Positions 37,477-45,635 of a DNA stretch of 64,000 nt are shown in pieces. Position numbers and translations under genes: made by a program. Position 1 is the stretch's first letter. Every line of letters begins with the position of its first letter. The notes under the pieces were generated by a model. That model was not told the origin of the DNA. It searched no databases and saw only the letters and a list, made by a program, of their open reading frames with translations. This DNA is from Acidovorax sp. MR-S7 (GTDB taxonomy: Bacteria; Pseudomonadota; Gammaproteobacteria; Burkholderiales; Burkholderiaceae_C), in contig NZ_DF238919.1 in the NCBI RefSeq assembly GCF_000400995.2, positions 1 through 64,000 of the forward strand. Direction: 5' to 3'.

Positions 37477-37648
37477 GCTTGCCGGCACCGCGAACGAAGC
37501 GATGCGGCGCCGGCCCGCGCATTGTAGAAGGCACCGGCACGGCCCACGGATCCATCGGGTTTTTATGCCGACCTCCAACAAATAAAATAATTTACGAATG
37601 GATCACGGCTTCCTACAGTCGCGGCTTCTTTCACCCAGGAGCCTGCCC

Positions 37649-38056
37649 ATGCACACCGCCACCATGCCCTACCCCATCGACCACGTGCTGAACGCCTTCG
37701 CCGCCGGCGACGTGCCGACGCTGCTCGCGCACATCGACGATGGCGTGGACTTCCGCATCGACCACTACCGCGACACGGCCGACGTCTCGTGGCAGCAAGC
37801 GAAAGACAAAGCCGGCCTGCTGGCCGTGCTGCAGCGCCTGGCGGCGGAAGTCTTCCCGCGCGGCACGCAGATCGTGCAGACCGAGAGCCAGGCGCTGGGC
37901 GATGACTGGGTGCTCACGCGCTTCCACCAGCGCTTCTTCTATGCCGTGCAGCAGCGCGAGGTGGAGAGCGTGACCTGGATCGTGAGCCACTCCGTCCAGG
38001 GCCGGCTGGACTACTTCCGCGAAACCGTCACCACCATCGCGCCCACGGGCGCCTGA
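37649..38056 (+). CDS. NTF2-like (SnoaL-type) small protein
   Basis: This 135-residue protein has the cone-shaped NTF2/SnoaL pattern: an N-terminal helix pair (IDHVLNAFAAGDVPTLLAHI), DDGVDFRIDHY, and a run of beta strands ending ESVTWIVSHSVQGRLDYFRETVTTI. Members include isomerases, dehydratases and binding proteins, so function is open. An AGGAG sequence is seven bases before the ATG at 37649. It lies 13 bases before the LysR gene on the same strand and may be co-transcribed with it. Confidence 0.75.
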   Translation: MHTATMPYPIDHVLNAFAAGDVPTLLAHIDDGVDFRIDHYRDTADVSWQQAKDKAGLLAVLQRLAAEVFPRGTQIVQTESQALGDDWVLTRFHQRFFYAVQQREVESVTWIVSHSVQGRLDYFRETVTTIAPTGA

Positions 38057-38069
38057 TTCCCCGCACACC

Positions 38070-38936
38070 ATGCTGTTCGACCTGCGCGCCCTGGGCTACT
38101 TCGTCGCCGCCTACGAGGAAGGCGGCGTCACCGCCGCTGCACGCCGCTGCCATGTGGCGCAGCCCTCGATCAGCATGGCCATCAAGGGGCTGGAAGACGT
38201 GCTGGGCAGCCCGCTGTTCCAGCGCAGCCGCGCGGGCCTGGCGCCCACGCCCGCGGGCGAGCGGCTCTATCCGCGCGCCTGCAGCCTGCTGGCGCAGGCC
38301 GGTGCGATGGTGCGCGACTTCCGCGAGGCGCCGCGCGAGGTGCTGGCCCTCCACCTGCCCGACGACGTGTTGCTGCGCAGCGCGGCGCCGCTGCTCTCCT
38401 GGATCGATGCGCACTGGCCCGCCGCGCTGATCCGCCTGACCGCCACGCCCGGCGAGGCGCGGCTGCGCCTCGTGGCCGACCACTGCAAGCCCGAGGGCGA
38501 TCTGTTCGAGAGCGTGGCGCGCGAACCCTACGTGATGCTCGTGCCCGAGAGGCACCCACTGCGCTTCAAGGCCCGCTTCGCCCTCGCCGACCTGCAGGGC
38601 CTGCCCCTGATCGAGCGGCCCTACTGCCCGCTGCACGAGCGCTTCGCCCGGCTGCTGGCGCAGCAGGGCATCACCTTCGAGGTGCGGGCCAGCGCCGCGC
38701 GCGAGGAAGCCCTGCTGCAGATGGTGGAGCTGGGCCTGGGCCTGGCCGTGGTGCCGCAGTCGCACGCGGCCCATGCGCCGCGCTGCATCGCCCGGCCGCT
38801 GGATGCGGCCCTGCCCTTCGCCCGCCACCTGGGCCTGGCCTGCGCGCCGGACGACGCCGCGCTCGTGCCGGCGCTGCCCCTGATGGCCGCCGCACTGCAG
38901 GGCCAGCCTGCCCCGGCGATGGCAGGCCGCGCCTAG
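38070..38936 (+). CDS. LysR-family transcriptional regulator, stop codon shared with an IS end
   Basis: This 288-residue regulator has the N-terminal helix-turn-helix (LGYFVAAYEEGGVTAAARRCHVAQPSISMAIKGLEDVLG) and a periplasmic-binding-like effector domain. The stop is TAG, in which TA is the target duplication and G is the first base of the IS5-family element. Without the element the codon would be TAA, so the protein is unchanged. It faces the amidohydrolase gene across the element. Confidence 0.9.
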   Translation: MLFDLRALGYFVAAYEEGGVTAAARRCHVAQPSISMAIKGLEDVLGSPLFQRSRAGLAPTPAGERLYPRACSLLAQAGAMVRDFREAPREVLALHLPDDVLLRSAAPLLSWIDAHWPAALIRLTATPGEARLRLVADHCKPEGDLFESVAREPYVMLVPERHPLRFKARFALADLQGLPLIERPYCPLHERFARLLAQQGITFEVRASAAREEALLQMVELGLGLAVVPQSHAAHAPRCIARPLDAALPFARHLGLACAPDDAALVPALPLMAAALQGQPAPAMAGRA

Positions 38937-38951
38937 AGCGTGTTATGAACT
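38936..38951 (+). repeat. Left terminal inverted repeat of the IS
   Basis: GAGCGTGTTATGAACT, an exact complement of 39786-39801. Its first base completes the lysR stop codon. Confidence 0.92.
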
Positions 38952-39758
38952 CACCCCCGCGCCCAAGGCAGGCAACGCCTTTGGCAGCATGAGGATCACG
39001 AAGATCAGGAAATGCAATCCGGCGAGCACTTCGGGCAATCTTTCATAGTCGCGGCTGAGCCTTCTGAATCGCGCCAGCCAGCCAAAGCTGCGCTCGACCA
39101 CCCAGCGCCTGGGCAGCAGCACAAAGCCCTTCCTGGCCTCGGGCAGCTTGACAATTTGCAGATCAATGCCGTGCTCGCTGGCCTGCCGGTTGGGCTCTTC
39201 GCCCGTGTAGCCCTGGTCGGCCCAGGCCAGTCTCACCGTCTCGCCTGTCGCTTCCTGCACCGCCTCGCACAACGGCGCCACTTGCGCTCGCTCCTGTTCA
39301 TTGGCTGGTGTGATATGGACGGCCAGCAAATGCCCCAGCGTATCGACGGCCATGTGCACTTTCGAGCCGTTGCGCCGCTTGTAACCATCGTAGCCAGCAC
39401 GCGGACCACTCTCACAGCTCGATTGCAAGGTGCGTCCATCCAAGACTGCCGCACTGGGCTGGCCCTGGCGTCCTTGCGCCACGCGAATGACCGAGCGAAG
39501 GTCGTTGGCCATTGCCTCAAAGCATCCTGCTTGCAACCAGCGGCGTGTTTGCTGATAGACCGCCTCCCACGGCGGGAAGTCCCCAGGCAGCATGCGCCAG
39601 GGCGCACCCGCACGGGCCATCCAGCGCAAGGCATTGAACACTTCGCGCAGTTCGTGCTGGCGTTGCGCTGCCTTCTCGTCGATCAGTGCCAGGTACGGCG
39701 CCGCGAAGCCCCACTCCTCATCCGTGACATCCGTGGGGTACTGCTTGCGCCTTGCCAT
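38943..39758 (-). CDS. IS5-family transposase (single frame)
   Basis: This 271-residue DDE transposase starts MARRKQYPTDVTDEEWGFAAPYL, with the DUF4096-type DNA-binding N-terminus. The catalytic residues are Asp in AVLDGRTLQ, Asp in WADQGYTGE and Glu in RRWVVERSFGWLARFRRLSRDYE, the IS5 Y-(2)-R-(3)-E-(6)-K-like signature region. The frame is intact, with no shift site. Its stop lies inside the left terminal repeat, so the gene runs almost end to end through the element. Confidence 0.95.
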   Translation of the reverse strand: MARRKQYPTDVTDEEWGFAAPYLALIDEKAAQRQHELREVFNALRWMARAGAPWRMLPGDFPPWEAVYQQTRRWLQAGCFEAMANDLRSVIRVAQGRQGQPSAAVLDGRTLQSSCESGPRAGYDGYKRRNGSKVHMAVDTLGHLLAVHITPANEQERAQVAPLCEAVQEATGETVRLAWADQGYTGEEPNRQASEHGIDLQIVKLPEARKGFVLLPRRWVVERSFGWLARFRRLSRDYERLPEVLAGLHFLIFVILMLPKALPALGAGVSS

Positions 39759-39785
39759 GCGGCGAATCTACCGCACGCGCTATCA

Positions 39786-39801
39786 AGTTCATAACACGCT
39801 C
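39786..39801 (-). repeat. Right terminal inverted repeat of the IS
   Basis: AGTTCATAACACGCTC, an exact complement of the left end. Its last base completes the amidohydrolase stop codon on the minus strand. Confidence 0.92.
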
Positions 39802-40625
39802 TAAGGGCCGAAGCCGTAGAGCGCGGCCGGGTTGCCTTGCAGCACCCGGTCGGCCAGCGCCTGCGTGTCGCACCACGCCAGCGCGCCGTGGAGCAGCGCG
39901 GCATCATGGGGCATCGGCACCTCGCCCGCCGTGGCAGCGGGGTGCGGCCAGTCGGAGCCCCACAGCATGCGCTCGGGCGCCTGCGCCAGCAGCCAGTGCG
40001 CCGCGTCCTGCATGTCGCCGTAGCCGGGCGGTCCCGCGCGGCTGTCCAGGTACGGCGCCGAGAGCTTGACCCAGAGCCGTCCGCCGTCCAGCAGGCGCCG
40101 CAGCGTGGCCAGCGCCCGCGCATCCGCCTGCGGCGGCACGCGCGCCAGATGGTCGAGGACGGTGGGCACAGGCAGCCCCTCCAGCCAGGGCGCCAGGTCT
40201 TCGAGCGCGGACAGGCCGCAGTGCAGCTGCAGGTGCCAGCCCAGCGGCCGTGCGCGCTGCAGCAGCCGCGCCCAGGCGGACAGGTCGGGCGCCGCCCCGC
40301 GCGCGAGGTTCAGGCGCACGCCGCGCGCGCCCTGCGCGTGCAGCCGCCCAAGCTCCGCCTCGTCCGCGCCGGGCTCCACGACGACGACGGCGCGCGCTGC
40401 CTGCGGCCCCAGGCGGGCCACGGCGTCGAGCGTGCAGCGGTTGTCGGTGCCGTAGCTGGAGGGCTGCACCACCACCACCCGCGCCAGGCCCAGCCGCTGC
40501 TGCACCTGCCGGTAGTCCTGCACGGTGGCCGGCGGCGGGCGCAGGTGCGCCTGCGGGGCGAATGCGAAGCGCCCGTCGAACACGTGCATGTGGCTGTCGC
40601 ATGCGAGCGGCGGCAGTGCGGGCAT
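39801..40625 (-). CDS. Amidohydrolase 2 family (PDC hydrolase/LigI-like)
   Basis: This 274-residue TIM-barrel hydrolase has DSHMHVFD near the N-terminus (His-x-His), VVVQPSSYGTDN, LQLHCG, VLDHLARVP and WGSDWPHP motifs. This is the cog3618 pattern that includes 2-pyrone-4,6-dicarboxylate lactonase and other lactonases. The stop TAG includes one base of the IS end. It is the distal gene of the minus-strand cluster running from the LysR at 44296, beginning one base after the Bug-protein stop. Lactone or pyrone hydrolysis in an aromatic pathway is the likely role, unproven. Confidence 0.87.
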   Translation of the reverse strand: MPALPPLACDSHMHVFDGRFAFAPQAHLRPPPATVQDYRQVQQRLGLARVVVVQPSSYGTDNRCTLDAVARLGPQAARAVVVVEPGADEAELGRLHAQGARGVRLNLARGAAPDLSAWARLLQRARPLGWHLQLHCGLSALEDLAPWLEGLPVPTVLDHLARVPPQADARALATLRRLLDGGRLWVKLSAPYLDSRAGPPGYGDMQDAAHWLLAQAPERMLWGSDWPHPAATAGEVPMPHDAALLHGALAWCDTQALADRVLQGNPAALYGFGP

Positions 40626-40626
40626 G

Positions 40627-41613
40627 TCAGTCTTGCGCGATGCCCGCGGTGCGGATCACCTCGCTCCAGCGGCGCGCCTCATCGGCCACATAGCGCGCGA
40701 AAGCGGGCTGGTCCATGGCGATGCGCTCGGAGCCCTGCGCGGCCAGGCGCTGCTGCACGTCGGCGTCCTGCAGCGCCTCGCCGAGCGCCTTCACGAGCTT
40801 CTGCTCCACGTCGCGCGGCAGCCCGGCCGGAGCGAACAGGCCGGTGTACACGGCCACGTCCACGCCCTCGACGCCCTGCTCGCGCAACGTGGGCACGTCG
40901 GGCAGCACGGGCGAGCGCTGGGCGCCGGTCTGCGCCACGGCGCGCAGGCGCCCGTCCTTGATGAACGGGGCCGAGGAACTGAGCTGGTCCACCATCGCGT
41001 CGAGCTGGCTGCCCAGCAGGTCCGACAGCGCCGGGCCCGCACCCTTGTAGGGGATGTGGGTGGCTTTCAGGCCGGTCTTCTGCTTGAGCAGCTCGGTGGT
41101 CAGGTGGTTGAGCGAGCCGGTGCCGGGCGAGCCCATGCTGAAGCCCTGCGGCTGCGCGCGGCTTTGCTCCACGAGCTGCTGGTACGTGCGGGCCGTGGTC
41201 TTGGGCGCCACCACGACCACCGACGGCGTGGTGCTGATGCCGCCGATCGCGGTAAAGCTCTTGACCGGGTCGTAGGCCGCGGCCTTGAGCATCGCGGGCG
41301 CCGTCGCGTTGGTGGCCGTGCTGCCGACCATCAGCGTGTAGCCGTCGGGCTTGGCGCGCGCCACCAGCGTGCTGCCGATGGTTCCGCCACCGCCCGCGCG
41401 GTTGTCGATGACCACGGGCTGCCCCAGCGCCTTGCTGAGCGCGGGGCCGATGGCGCGCGCCGTGGCGTCCACGTTGCCGCCGGGCGCGAAGGCCACGACG
41501 ATGGTGATGGGCCGTTCGGGATAGCCTGCAGCGCTGGCCGTGCCTGCCAGCAGGGCCGTTGCGGCCAGCACGGCGAGCGAGCGCCGGGTGAAGGAAGTGC
41601 GAAGGAATGCCAT
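40627..41613 (-). CDS. Bug/TctC-family periplasmic binding protein
   Basis: This is a 328-residue exported receptor with a signal peptide ending at GTASA. It shows the Bug loops VVAFAPGGNVDATARAI, VIDNRAGGGG, GSPGTGSLNHL and HIPYKGAGPALSDLLGSQ. An AGGAG sequence precedes the ATG at 41613. No TctA/B partners are encoded nearby. It sits between the amidohydrolase and the DUF1932 dehydrogenase and probably captures the aromatic or dicarboxylic substrate of that pathway. Confidence 0.92.
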   Translation of the reverse strand: MAFLRTSFTRRSLAVLAATALLAGTASAAGYPERPITIVVAFAPGGNVDATARAIGPALSKALGQPVVIDNRAGGGGTIGSTLVARAKPDGYTLMVGSTATNATAPAMLKAAAYDPVKSFTAIGGISTTPSVVVVAPKTTARTYQQLVEQSRAQPQGFSMGSPGTGSLNHLTTELLKQKTGLKATHIPYKGAGPALSDLLGSQLDAMVDQLSSSAPFIKDGRLRAVAQTGAQRSPVLPDVPTLREQGVEGVDVAVYTGLFAPAGLPRDVEQKLVKALGEALQDADVQQRLAAQGSERIAMDQPAFARYVADEARRWSEVIRTAGIAQD

Positions 41614-41651
41614 GGCGAAGGTCTCCTGGGTTTTATAGAGAAAAGCCCGGC

Positions 41652-42545
41652 TCAGTTGCCGAGCGTGAAGATGTCGTGGAAGTCGCGCGGCGCCACGCCC
41701 TTGAAGTGGGCCTTGTAGCCAGCGGCGGCGATCTTCAGCAGCTTGTCGCGCGTGGCGAGCGACATGGTGTCGTCCACGCCCGCGGCGCGCAGCGTGGCGA
41801 CCACCTCGTCCATCTCGTGCGCGCGGCGCTCAGCATGGATCACACCGCGCGCGATCAGGCCGTTGGCGACTTCGAGGAACGGCCCGGCCGCGAAGGTCTC
41901 GGCGATCGAGTCGAGCAGGTCGTCCTCCAGCCCGTATTCGTGGCCCGCGAGCACCGTCTCCAGCAGCAGCGCGACGACGCCCTTCATGAAGATGCTGCGC
42001 AGCATCTTGGAGGCCGATGCCTTGCCCGCCGCGCCCTCCAGCACGGTGAGCTGCATGCCGAAGGGCCGCAGCACGTCCGCGAAGCGCTGCGCGCCCTCGC
42101 CGCACACGAGCGTGGGCACCTTGTGGCCGAGGCCCGGCACGGTGCCCATGATGGCGCCGTCCATGAACGCGGCGCCCGTGGGCGCGACGATGGCGGCGGC
42201 CTCGATCTTGGTCTGCGGCCCGGCCGAATTGAGGTCGGCATAGACCTGCCCCGGCCGCAGCCACGCCGCGCTCTCGCGCGCCAGCGGCACGGCCAGGTTG
42301 GCGCTGACGGCGGAGACGACGATGTCGCAGCCCTCGACCAGCGCCTGCAGGCTCGGCGCCAGCGTGACCGAGGCCTCGCCCGCGCGCTGCGCCACGAGGT
42401 CGGACTGCGGCGGCACGTTCCAGAACTTGTCGTAGGCGCGGATGCCGCGCAGGCCCTCGCCATGCAGGCCGCGCGCGATGTGGAAGGCGGCCTCGCCCAG
42501 GCCGATGAAGCCGAGCACGGGCATGTTGTCGTTGCGCGCGGTCAT
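41652..42545 (-). CDS. NAD(P)-dependent dehydrogenase with DUF1932 domain
   Basis: This 297-residue protein has an N-terminal Rossmann fold typical of the 6-phosphogluconate/beta-hydroxyacid dehydrogenase family (VLGFIGLGEAAFHIARGL) and a DLNSAGPQTKIEAAA substrate loop. The C-terminal helical DUF1932 domain has SKMLRSIFMKGVVALLLETVLAG with the catalytic-type Lys. The family oxidises 3-hydroxy acids or related compounds. Its ATG overlaps the stop of the RraA-like gene (TGATG), so the two are coupled. Confidence 0.85.
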   Translation of the reverse strand: MTARNDNMPVLGFIGLGEAAFHIARGLHGEGLRGIRAYDKFWNVPPQSDLVAQRAGEASVTLAPSLQALVEGCDIVVSAVSANLAVPLARESAAWLRPGQVYADLNSAGPQTKIEAAAIVAPTGAAFMDGAIMGTVPGLGHKVPTLVCGEGAQRFADVLRPFGMQLTVLEGAAGKASASKMLRSIFMKGVVALLLETVLAGHEYGLEDDLLDSIAETFAAGPFLEVANGLIARGVIHAERRAHEMDEVVATLRAAGVDDTMSLATRDKLLKIAAAGYKAHFKGVAPRDFHDIFTLGN

Positions 42546-43252
42546 CAGCGGCCCTCCACGTCGGCGTAGGCCGCGTCGATGATCTCGCAGCCCATCGTGC
42601 GCAGCACCGCTTCGCTGTAGCCCGAGCGATCCCAGGTGCCGGCGTTGATGGCCTCGCGCGTGGCGATCTCCTTTTGCAGCTTGGCGCGGGCCTTGCCCAG
42701 CACCGCTTGCGCATCGCGCGGCGCGATCACCAGCACGCCGTCCTGGTCGCCCACGACGATGTCGCCGGGGTGCACCACCACGCCGCCGCAGGAGATCGGC
42801 ACGTTGATCTCGCCGGGCCCGCTCTTGTGCGGCCCGCGCGGGTTGATGCCGCGCGAGTACACGGGGAACGCCATCGCTCCGATGGATTCGAGGTCGCGCA
42901 CCGCGCCGTCGATCACCACGCCCGCGACGCCGCGGCGCGCGGCCCACATCATCATGTTCTCGCCGGTCAGCGCGTTCGCCTGGTCGCCCTGGTCCTCCAC
43001 GACGATCACGTCGCCGGGCTCGGCCATGTCGATCGCGCGGTGCAGCATCAGGTTGCAGCCGGGGCGGGCGCGCACGGTGAAGGCCGTGCCCAGCAGCGGC
43101 GCCTTGTTCAACGGGCGGATGCCCGTATCCATGCAGAACATGCGCCCCATCTCGTCGGCGATGTTGGCGACGGGCAGGCCCCGAAAGCCCTGCACCAGGT
43201 CGGGCGCGGGGCGGTGGATGCGTTGGAAGATACGAAAGCCGATATTGGGCAT
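42545..43252 (-). CDS. RraA-like aldolase (LigK/HMG aldolase type)
   Basis: This 235-residue protein matches the class II pyruvate aldolase branch of the RraA fold. It has PLLGTAFTVRARPGCNLMLH, the metal and substrate loop GVVIDGAVRDLESI, VYSRGINPRGPHKSGPGEINVP and GDIVVGDQDGVLVI. The Arg-Asp pair and the Asp of GDQDGV are aldolase features. LigK/ProA enzymes split 4-hydroxy-4-carboxymethyl-type 2-oxoglutarates to pyruvate and an oxo acid in protocatechuate 4,5-cleavage. With the LigI-like and dehydrogenase genes it suggests the lower half of such a pathway. Confidence 0.86.
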   Translation of the reverse strand: MPNIGFRIFQRIHRPAPDLVQGFRGLPVANIADEMGRMFCMDTGIRPLNKAPLLGTAFTVRARPGCNLMLHRAIDMAEPGDVIVVEDQGDQANALTGENMMMWAARRGVAGVVIDGAVRDLESIGAMAFPVYSRGINPRGPHKSGPGEINVPISCGGVVVHPGDIVVGDQDGVLVIAPRDAQAVLGKARAKLQKEIATREAINAGTWDRSGYSEAVLRTMGCEIIDAAYADVEGR

Positions 43253-43374
43253 GGCGTGGACCGTGAAGGGTGGAACAACGCACGTCAGGCCTGCCGTTCC
43301 CCGGCAACCCTTGCAGCGCGACTGGGGGAATCGTAGGTTTTGCTGCCCGAACGATGGCCGCGTTTTCGTTGTCC

Positions 43375-43399
43375 GATCCACCAAGGAATTTGGTGGATC
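43375..43399. promoter_or_regulatory. Perfect palindrome upstream of the RraA-like gene
   Basis: GATCCACCAA (43375-43384) and TTGGTGGATC (43390-43399) are exact complements around a five-base centre. It lies between the LysR stop and the catabolic operon start, 123 bases from the latter. No T tract follows, so an operator is more likely than a terminator. Confidence 0.5.
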
Positions 43400-43408
43400 G
43401 TGCAGCCT

Positions 43409-44296
43409 TCAGGCGCTGCCGTGCCGCCCCTGCGCCACGGATGCCTGGAACGCGCGCAGCACGGCCTGGATACGCCGATCTTCCGCATCGCCCGCGCGGC
43501 ACACCAGCGCGATCTGGCGCGTGGGCCCGCGCCGGCCCAGGCCGACCTCGCGCACGGGCCAGGTGCGCCGCACGTCCTCGCGCAGCTCGGGAACCACCGA
43601 CACGCCCACGCCCGCCGACACCATGGCCACGATGGCATCGGTGCCCGGCAGCTCGAGGAATTCGCGCTTGCCCGGCAGCGTGGCCTCCACGAAGGCCGCG
43701 GCGATGCGCCCGCCCGTGGCTCTGCGGTCCAGGCGGATCCACTCGTGCGCGGCCAGCAGTTCGCGCACATTGCGCCCACGCGCCTGGGGCGGCGCTACGA
43801 GCACGAAGGATTCGGTAAGCAGGGGCGTCCAGCTCAGGCGGCTCGACCCGCCCGTTTCGGGCCGCACGAGCACGGCCACGTCCAGCCGCCCGGCCTTCAG
43901 GTCCTGCAGCAGCAGCTGCGAGACGCCGCGCGCGCAATGCACCTCCAGCCCCGGCACCGATTTGCGCAGCGCCAGCATGGCCTGCGGCAGCAAGGCCACC
44001 TGGGCGGATTCGATGATGCCCAGGCGCACATGGCCGGTCACGGCGGCCTCGGTGCGCGAGCGCAGCTGCTCCAGCGTGCCCAGCGCGGACTCCACGGCCG
44101 CCGCCACCTCCAGCGCCAGCGGCGTGGGCCGCACCGCGCGGCCCGAGCGGTCGAACAGCGGGCGGCCGAAGTAGATCTCCAGCTGGCGGATCTGCATGCC
44201 CACGGCGCTGGCTGTCAGGTTCACCTCCGGCGCGGCGGCGGCGAACGAGCCGTGCCTGATGACGGCGATGAGGGTGTGCAGGAAGTGGAGTTTCAT
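43409..44296 (-). CDS. LysR-family transcriptional regulator
   Basis: This 295-residue regulator has its helix-turn-helix in LHTLIAVIRHGSFAAAAPEVNLTASAVGMQIRQLEIYFG and an effector domain from about residue 90. It precedes the RraA-DUF1932-Bug-amidohydrolase genes on the same strand, not divergently, with a perfect palindrome in the spacer. It is the likely regulator of that cluster. Confidence 0.9.
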   Translation of the reverse strand: MKLHFLHTLIAVIRHGSFAAAAPEVNLTASAVGMQIRQLEIYFGRPLFDRSGRAVRPTPLALEVAAAVESALGTLEQLRSRTEAAVTGHVRLGIIESAQVALLPQAMLALRKSVPGLEVHCARGVSQLLLQDLKAGRLDVAVLVRPETGGSSRLSWTPLLTESFVLVAPPQARGRNVRELLAAHEWIRLDRRATGGRIAAAFVEATLPGKREFLELPGTDAIVAMVSAGVGVSVVPELREDVRRTWPVREVGLGRRGPTRQIALVCRAGDAEDRRIQAVLRAFQASVAQGRHGSA

Positions 44297-44309
44297 GGCG
44301 GCATTTTTT

Positions 44310-45530
44310 TCAGAACAGCGGCGCGCTTTCGCCCCAGCCCGGCGGCGGCAGCGCCGCGGCGCAGGCCTCGGGCAGCAGGTTGCCCACGCGCACGCCCAGC
44401 AGGCGCAGGCGCTTGGTCAGGGGCACGCGCTTGAGGCACAGGCCCGCCACCCGCCGGATGACGGCCGCGTCTTGCGTGTGGCGCTCCACCGTCTGGTCGC
44501 GCGTGGCGATCTTGAAATCGTCGTAGCGCAACTTGATGCCGATGGTCTTGCCGACGTAGCCCTTGCGCTGGAGGTCGCCCGCCACCTGTTCGCACAGCTC
44601 GGTGAAGATACGCCCCAGCTCGGCCCGGTCGGCCACGGCGTGCAGGTCGCGGTCGAAGGTGGTCTCGCGGCTCATGGAGACGGGCTCGCTCTCGGTGACC
44701 ACGGGCCGGCTGTCGCGGCCCCAGGCCGCGTCGTGCAGCCAGGCGCCGTAGGAGCGGCCGAAGTGCTCCACCAGCCACTCGCGCGGCCGCCCAGCCAGCT
44801 CGCCGATGGTGTGGATGCCATGGCCCTGCAGCCTGGCATCCGCCTTGGGGCCCACGCCGTTGATCTTGCGGCAGGCCAGGGGCCAGATCAGCGTTTGCAG
44901 GTCGCCCGCGTGGACGACGGAGATGCCATTGGGCTTGTTGAACTCGCTCGCCATCTTGGCGATGAGCTTGTTGGGCGCCACGCCGATGGAGCAGGTCAGG
45001 CCCGTGGCCTCGGCGATGCGCCGCTGGATGCGCTGCGCCAGCGCTCGGCCGCCCTCCTCCTGGCCGCCGGGGACTTCGGTGAAGTCGATGTACACCTCGT
45101 CCACGCCGCGGTCCTCCATGACCGGGGCGATGGAAACGATGACCTCCTTGAACCGCCGCGAGAACCGCCGGTACTCGGCGAAGTCCACCGGCAGCAGGAT
45201 GGCCTGCGGGCACAGGCGCGCGGCCTTCATCATGCCCATGGCCGAGCCCACGCCGAAATGCCGCGCCGGGTAGGTGGCGGTGGTGATCACGCCGCGGCCC
45301 GCATAGTCCCGCAGCCGGGGGAACGCGTCCACCGGGATGTCCGCCAGCCGGCCGGCATAGGCGGCGGCCAGCGCCTCGTCCTGCGCGCTGCGCCCGCCTC
45401 CGATGACCACGGGCAGCCCCTGGAGCTGCGGATAGCGCAGCAGCTCGACGGAGGCGTAGAACGCATCCATGTCGAGGTGGGCGATGCGGCGGGACGAAAG
45501 GGGCGGCAAGGGCGCGGTCACGGCCGCCAT
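44310..45530 (-). CDS. dinB: DNA polymerase IV
   Basis: This 406-residue Y-family polymerase copies damaged templates. Catalytic acids are in HLDMDAFYASVE and GVDEVYIDFT. SIGVAPNKLIAKMASEFNKPNG and the little-finger domain (MSRETTFDRDL, KGYVGKTIGIKLRYDDF) are intact. A stretch of about 30 residues after VVIGG (RSAQDEALAAAYAGRLADIP and following) is inserted compared with Escherichia coli DinB. The ATG at 45530 is preferred to a TTG at 45581. It is not obviously preceded by a LexA box. Confidence 0.94.
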   Translation of the reverse strand: MAAVTAPLPPLSSRRIAHLDMDAFYASVELLRYPQLQGLPVVIGGGRSAQDEALAAAYAGRLADIPVDAFPRLRDYAGRGVITTATYPARHFGVGSAMGMMKAARLCPQAILLPVDFAEYRRFSRRFKEVIVSIAPVMEDRGVDEVYIDFTEVPGGQEEGGRALAQRIQRRIAEATGLTCSIGVAPNKLIAKMASEFNKPNGISVVHAGDLQTLIWPLACRKINGVGPKADARLQGHGIHTIGELAGRPREWLVEHFGRSYGAWLHDAAWGRDSRPVVTESEPVSMSRETTFDRDLHAVADRAELGRIFTELCEQVAGDLQRKGYVGKTIGIKLRYDDFKIATRDQTVERHTQDAAVIRRVAGLCLKRVPLTKRLRLLGVRVGNLLPEACAAALPPPGWGESAPLF

Positions 45531-45582
45531 TGTCCGCGCTGCGCGGAGCGCTTGCCCGCGCCGGGGTGAATACAAGCCCAAT

Positions 45583-45621
45583 AGACCTCTAGAGCCTATC
45601 CATCAAGCGCGAGCAGCTATC
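45583..45621 (-). repeat. Dispersed AGCT-repeat (dinB upstream)
   Basis: GACCTCTAGAGCCTATC, then CATCAAGCGCGAGCAGCTAT. It separates dinB from the EamA gene. Confidence 0.8.
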
Positions 45622-45635
45622 GAAAGTGAAGCACT

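Larger units (their letters stand above)
38936..39801. mobile_element. Complete IS5-family insertion sequence (IS427-like)
   Basis: This 866-base element has 16-base perfect terminal inverted repeats: GAGCGTGTTATGAACT at 38936-38951 and its complement at 39786-39801. It is flanked by TA on both sides (38934-38935 and 39802-39803), a two-base target duplication. It carries one intact transposase gene. The intact gene, perfect ends and visible duplication point to a recent insertion. Confidence 0.92.

Noticed and set aside
38934-38937. Four-base CTAG-type target duplication for the IS element
   Set aside because: Flanks agree only for TA on both sides, so a two-base duplication fits better than four.
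41652-43937. One long minus-strand frame covering the DUF1932 gene and the region upstream
   Set aside because: Only the part from 42545 down resembles a protein family. The upstream part is out of frame with the real RraA-like and LysR genes.
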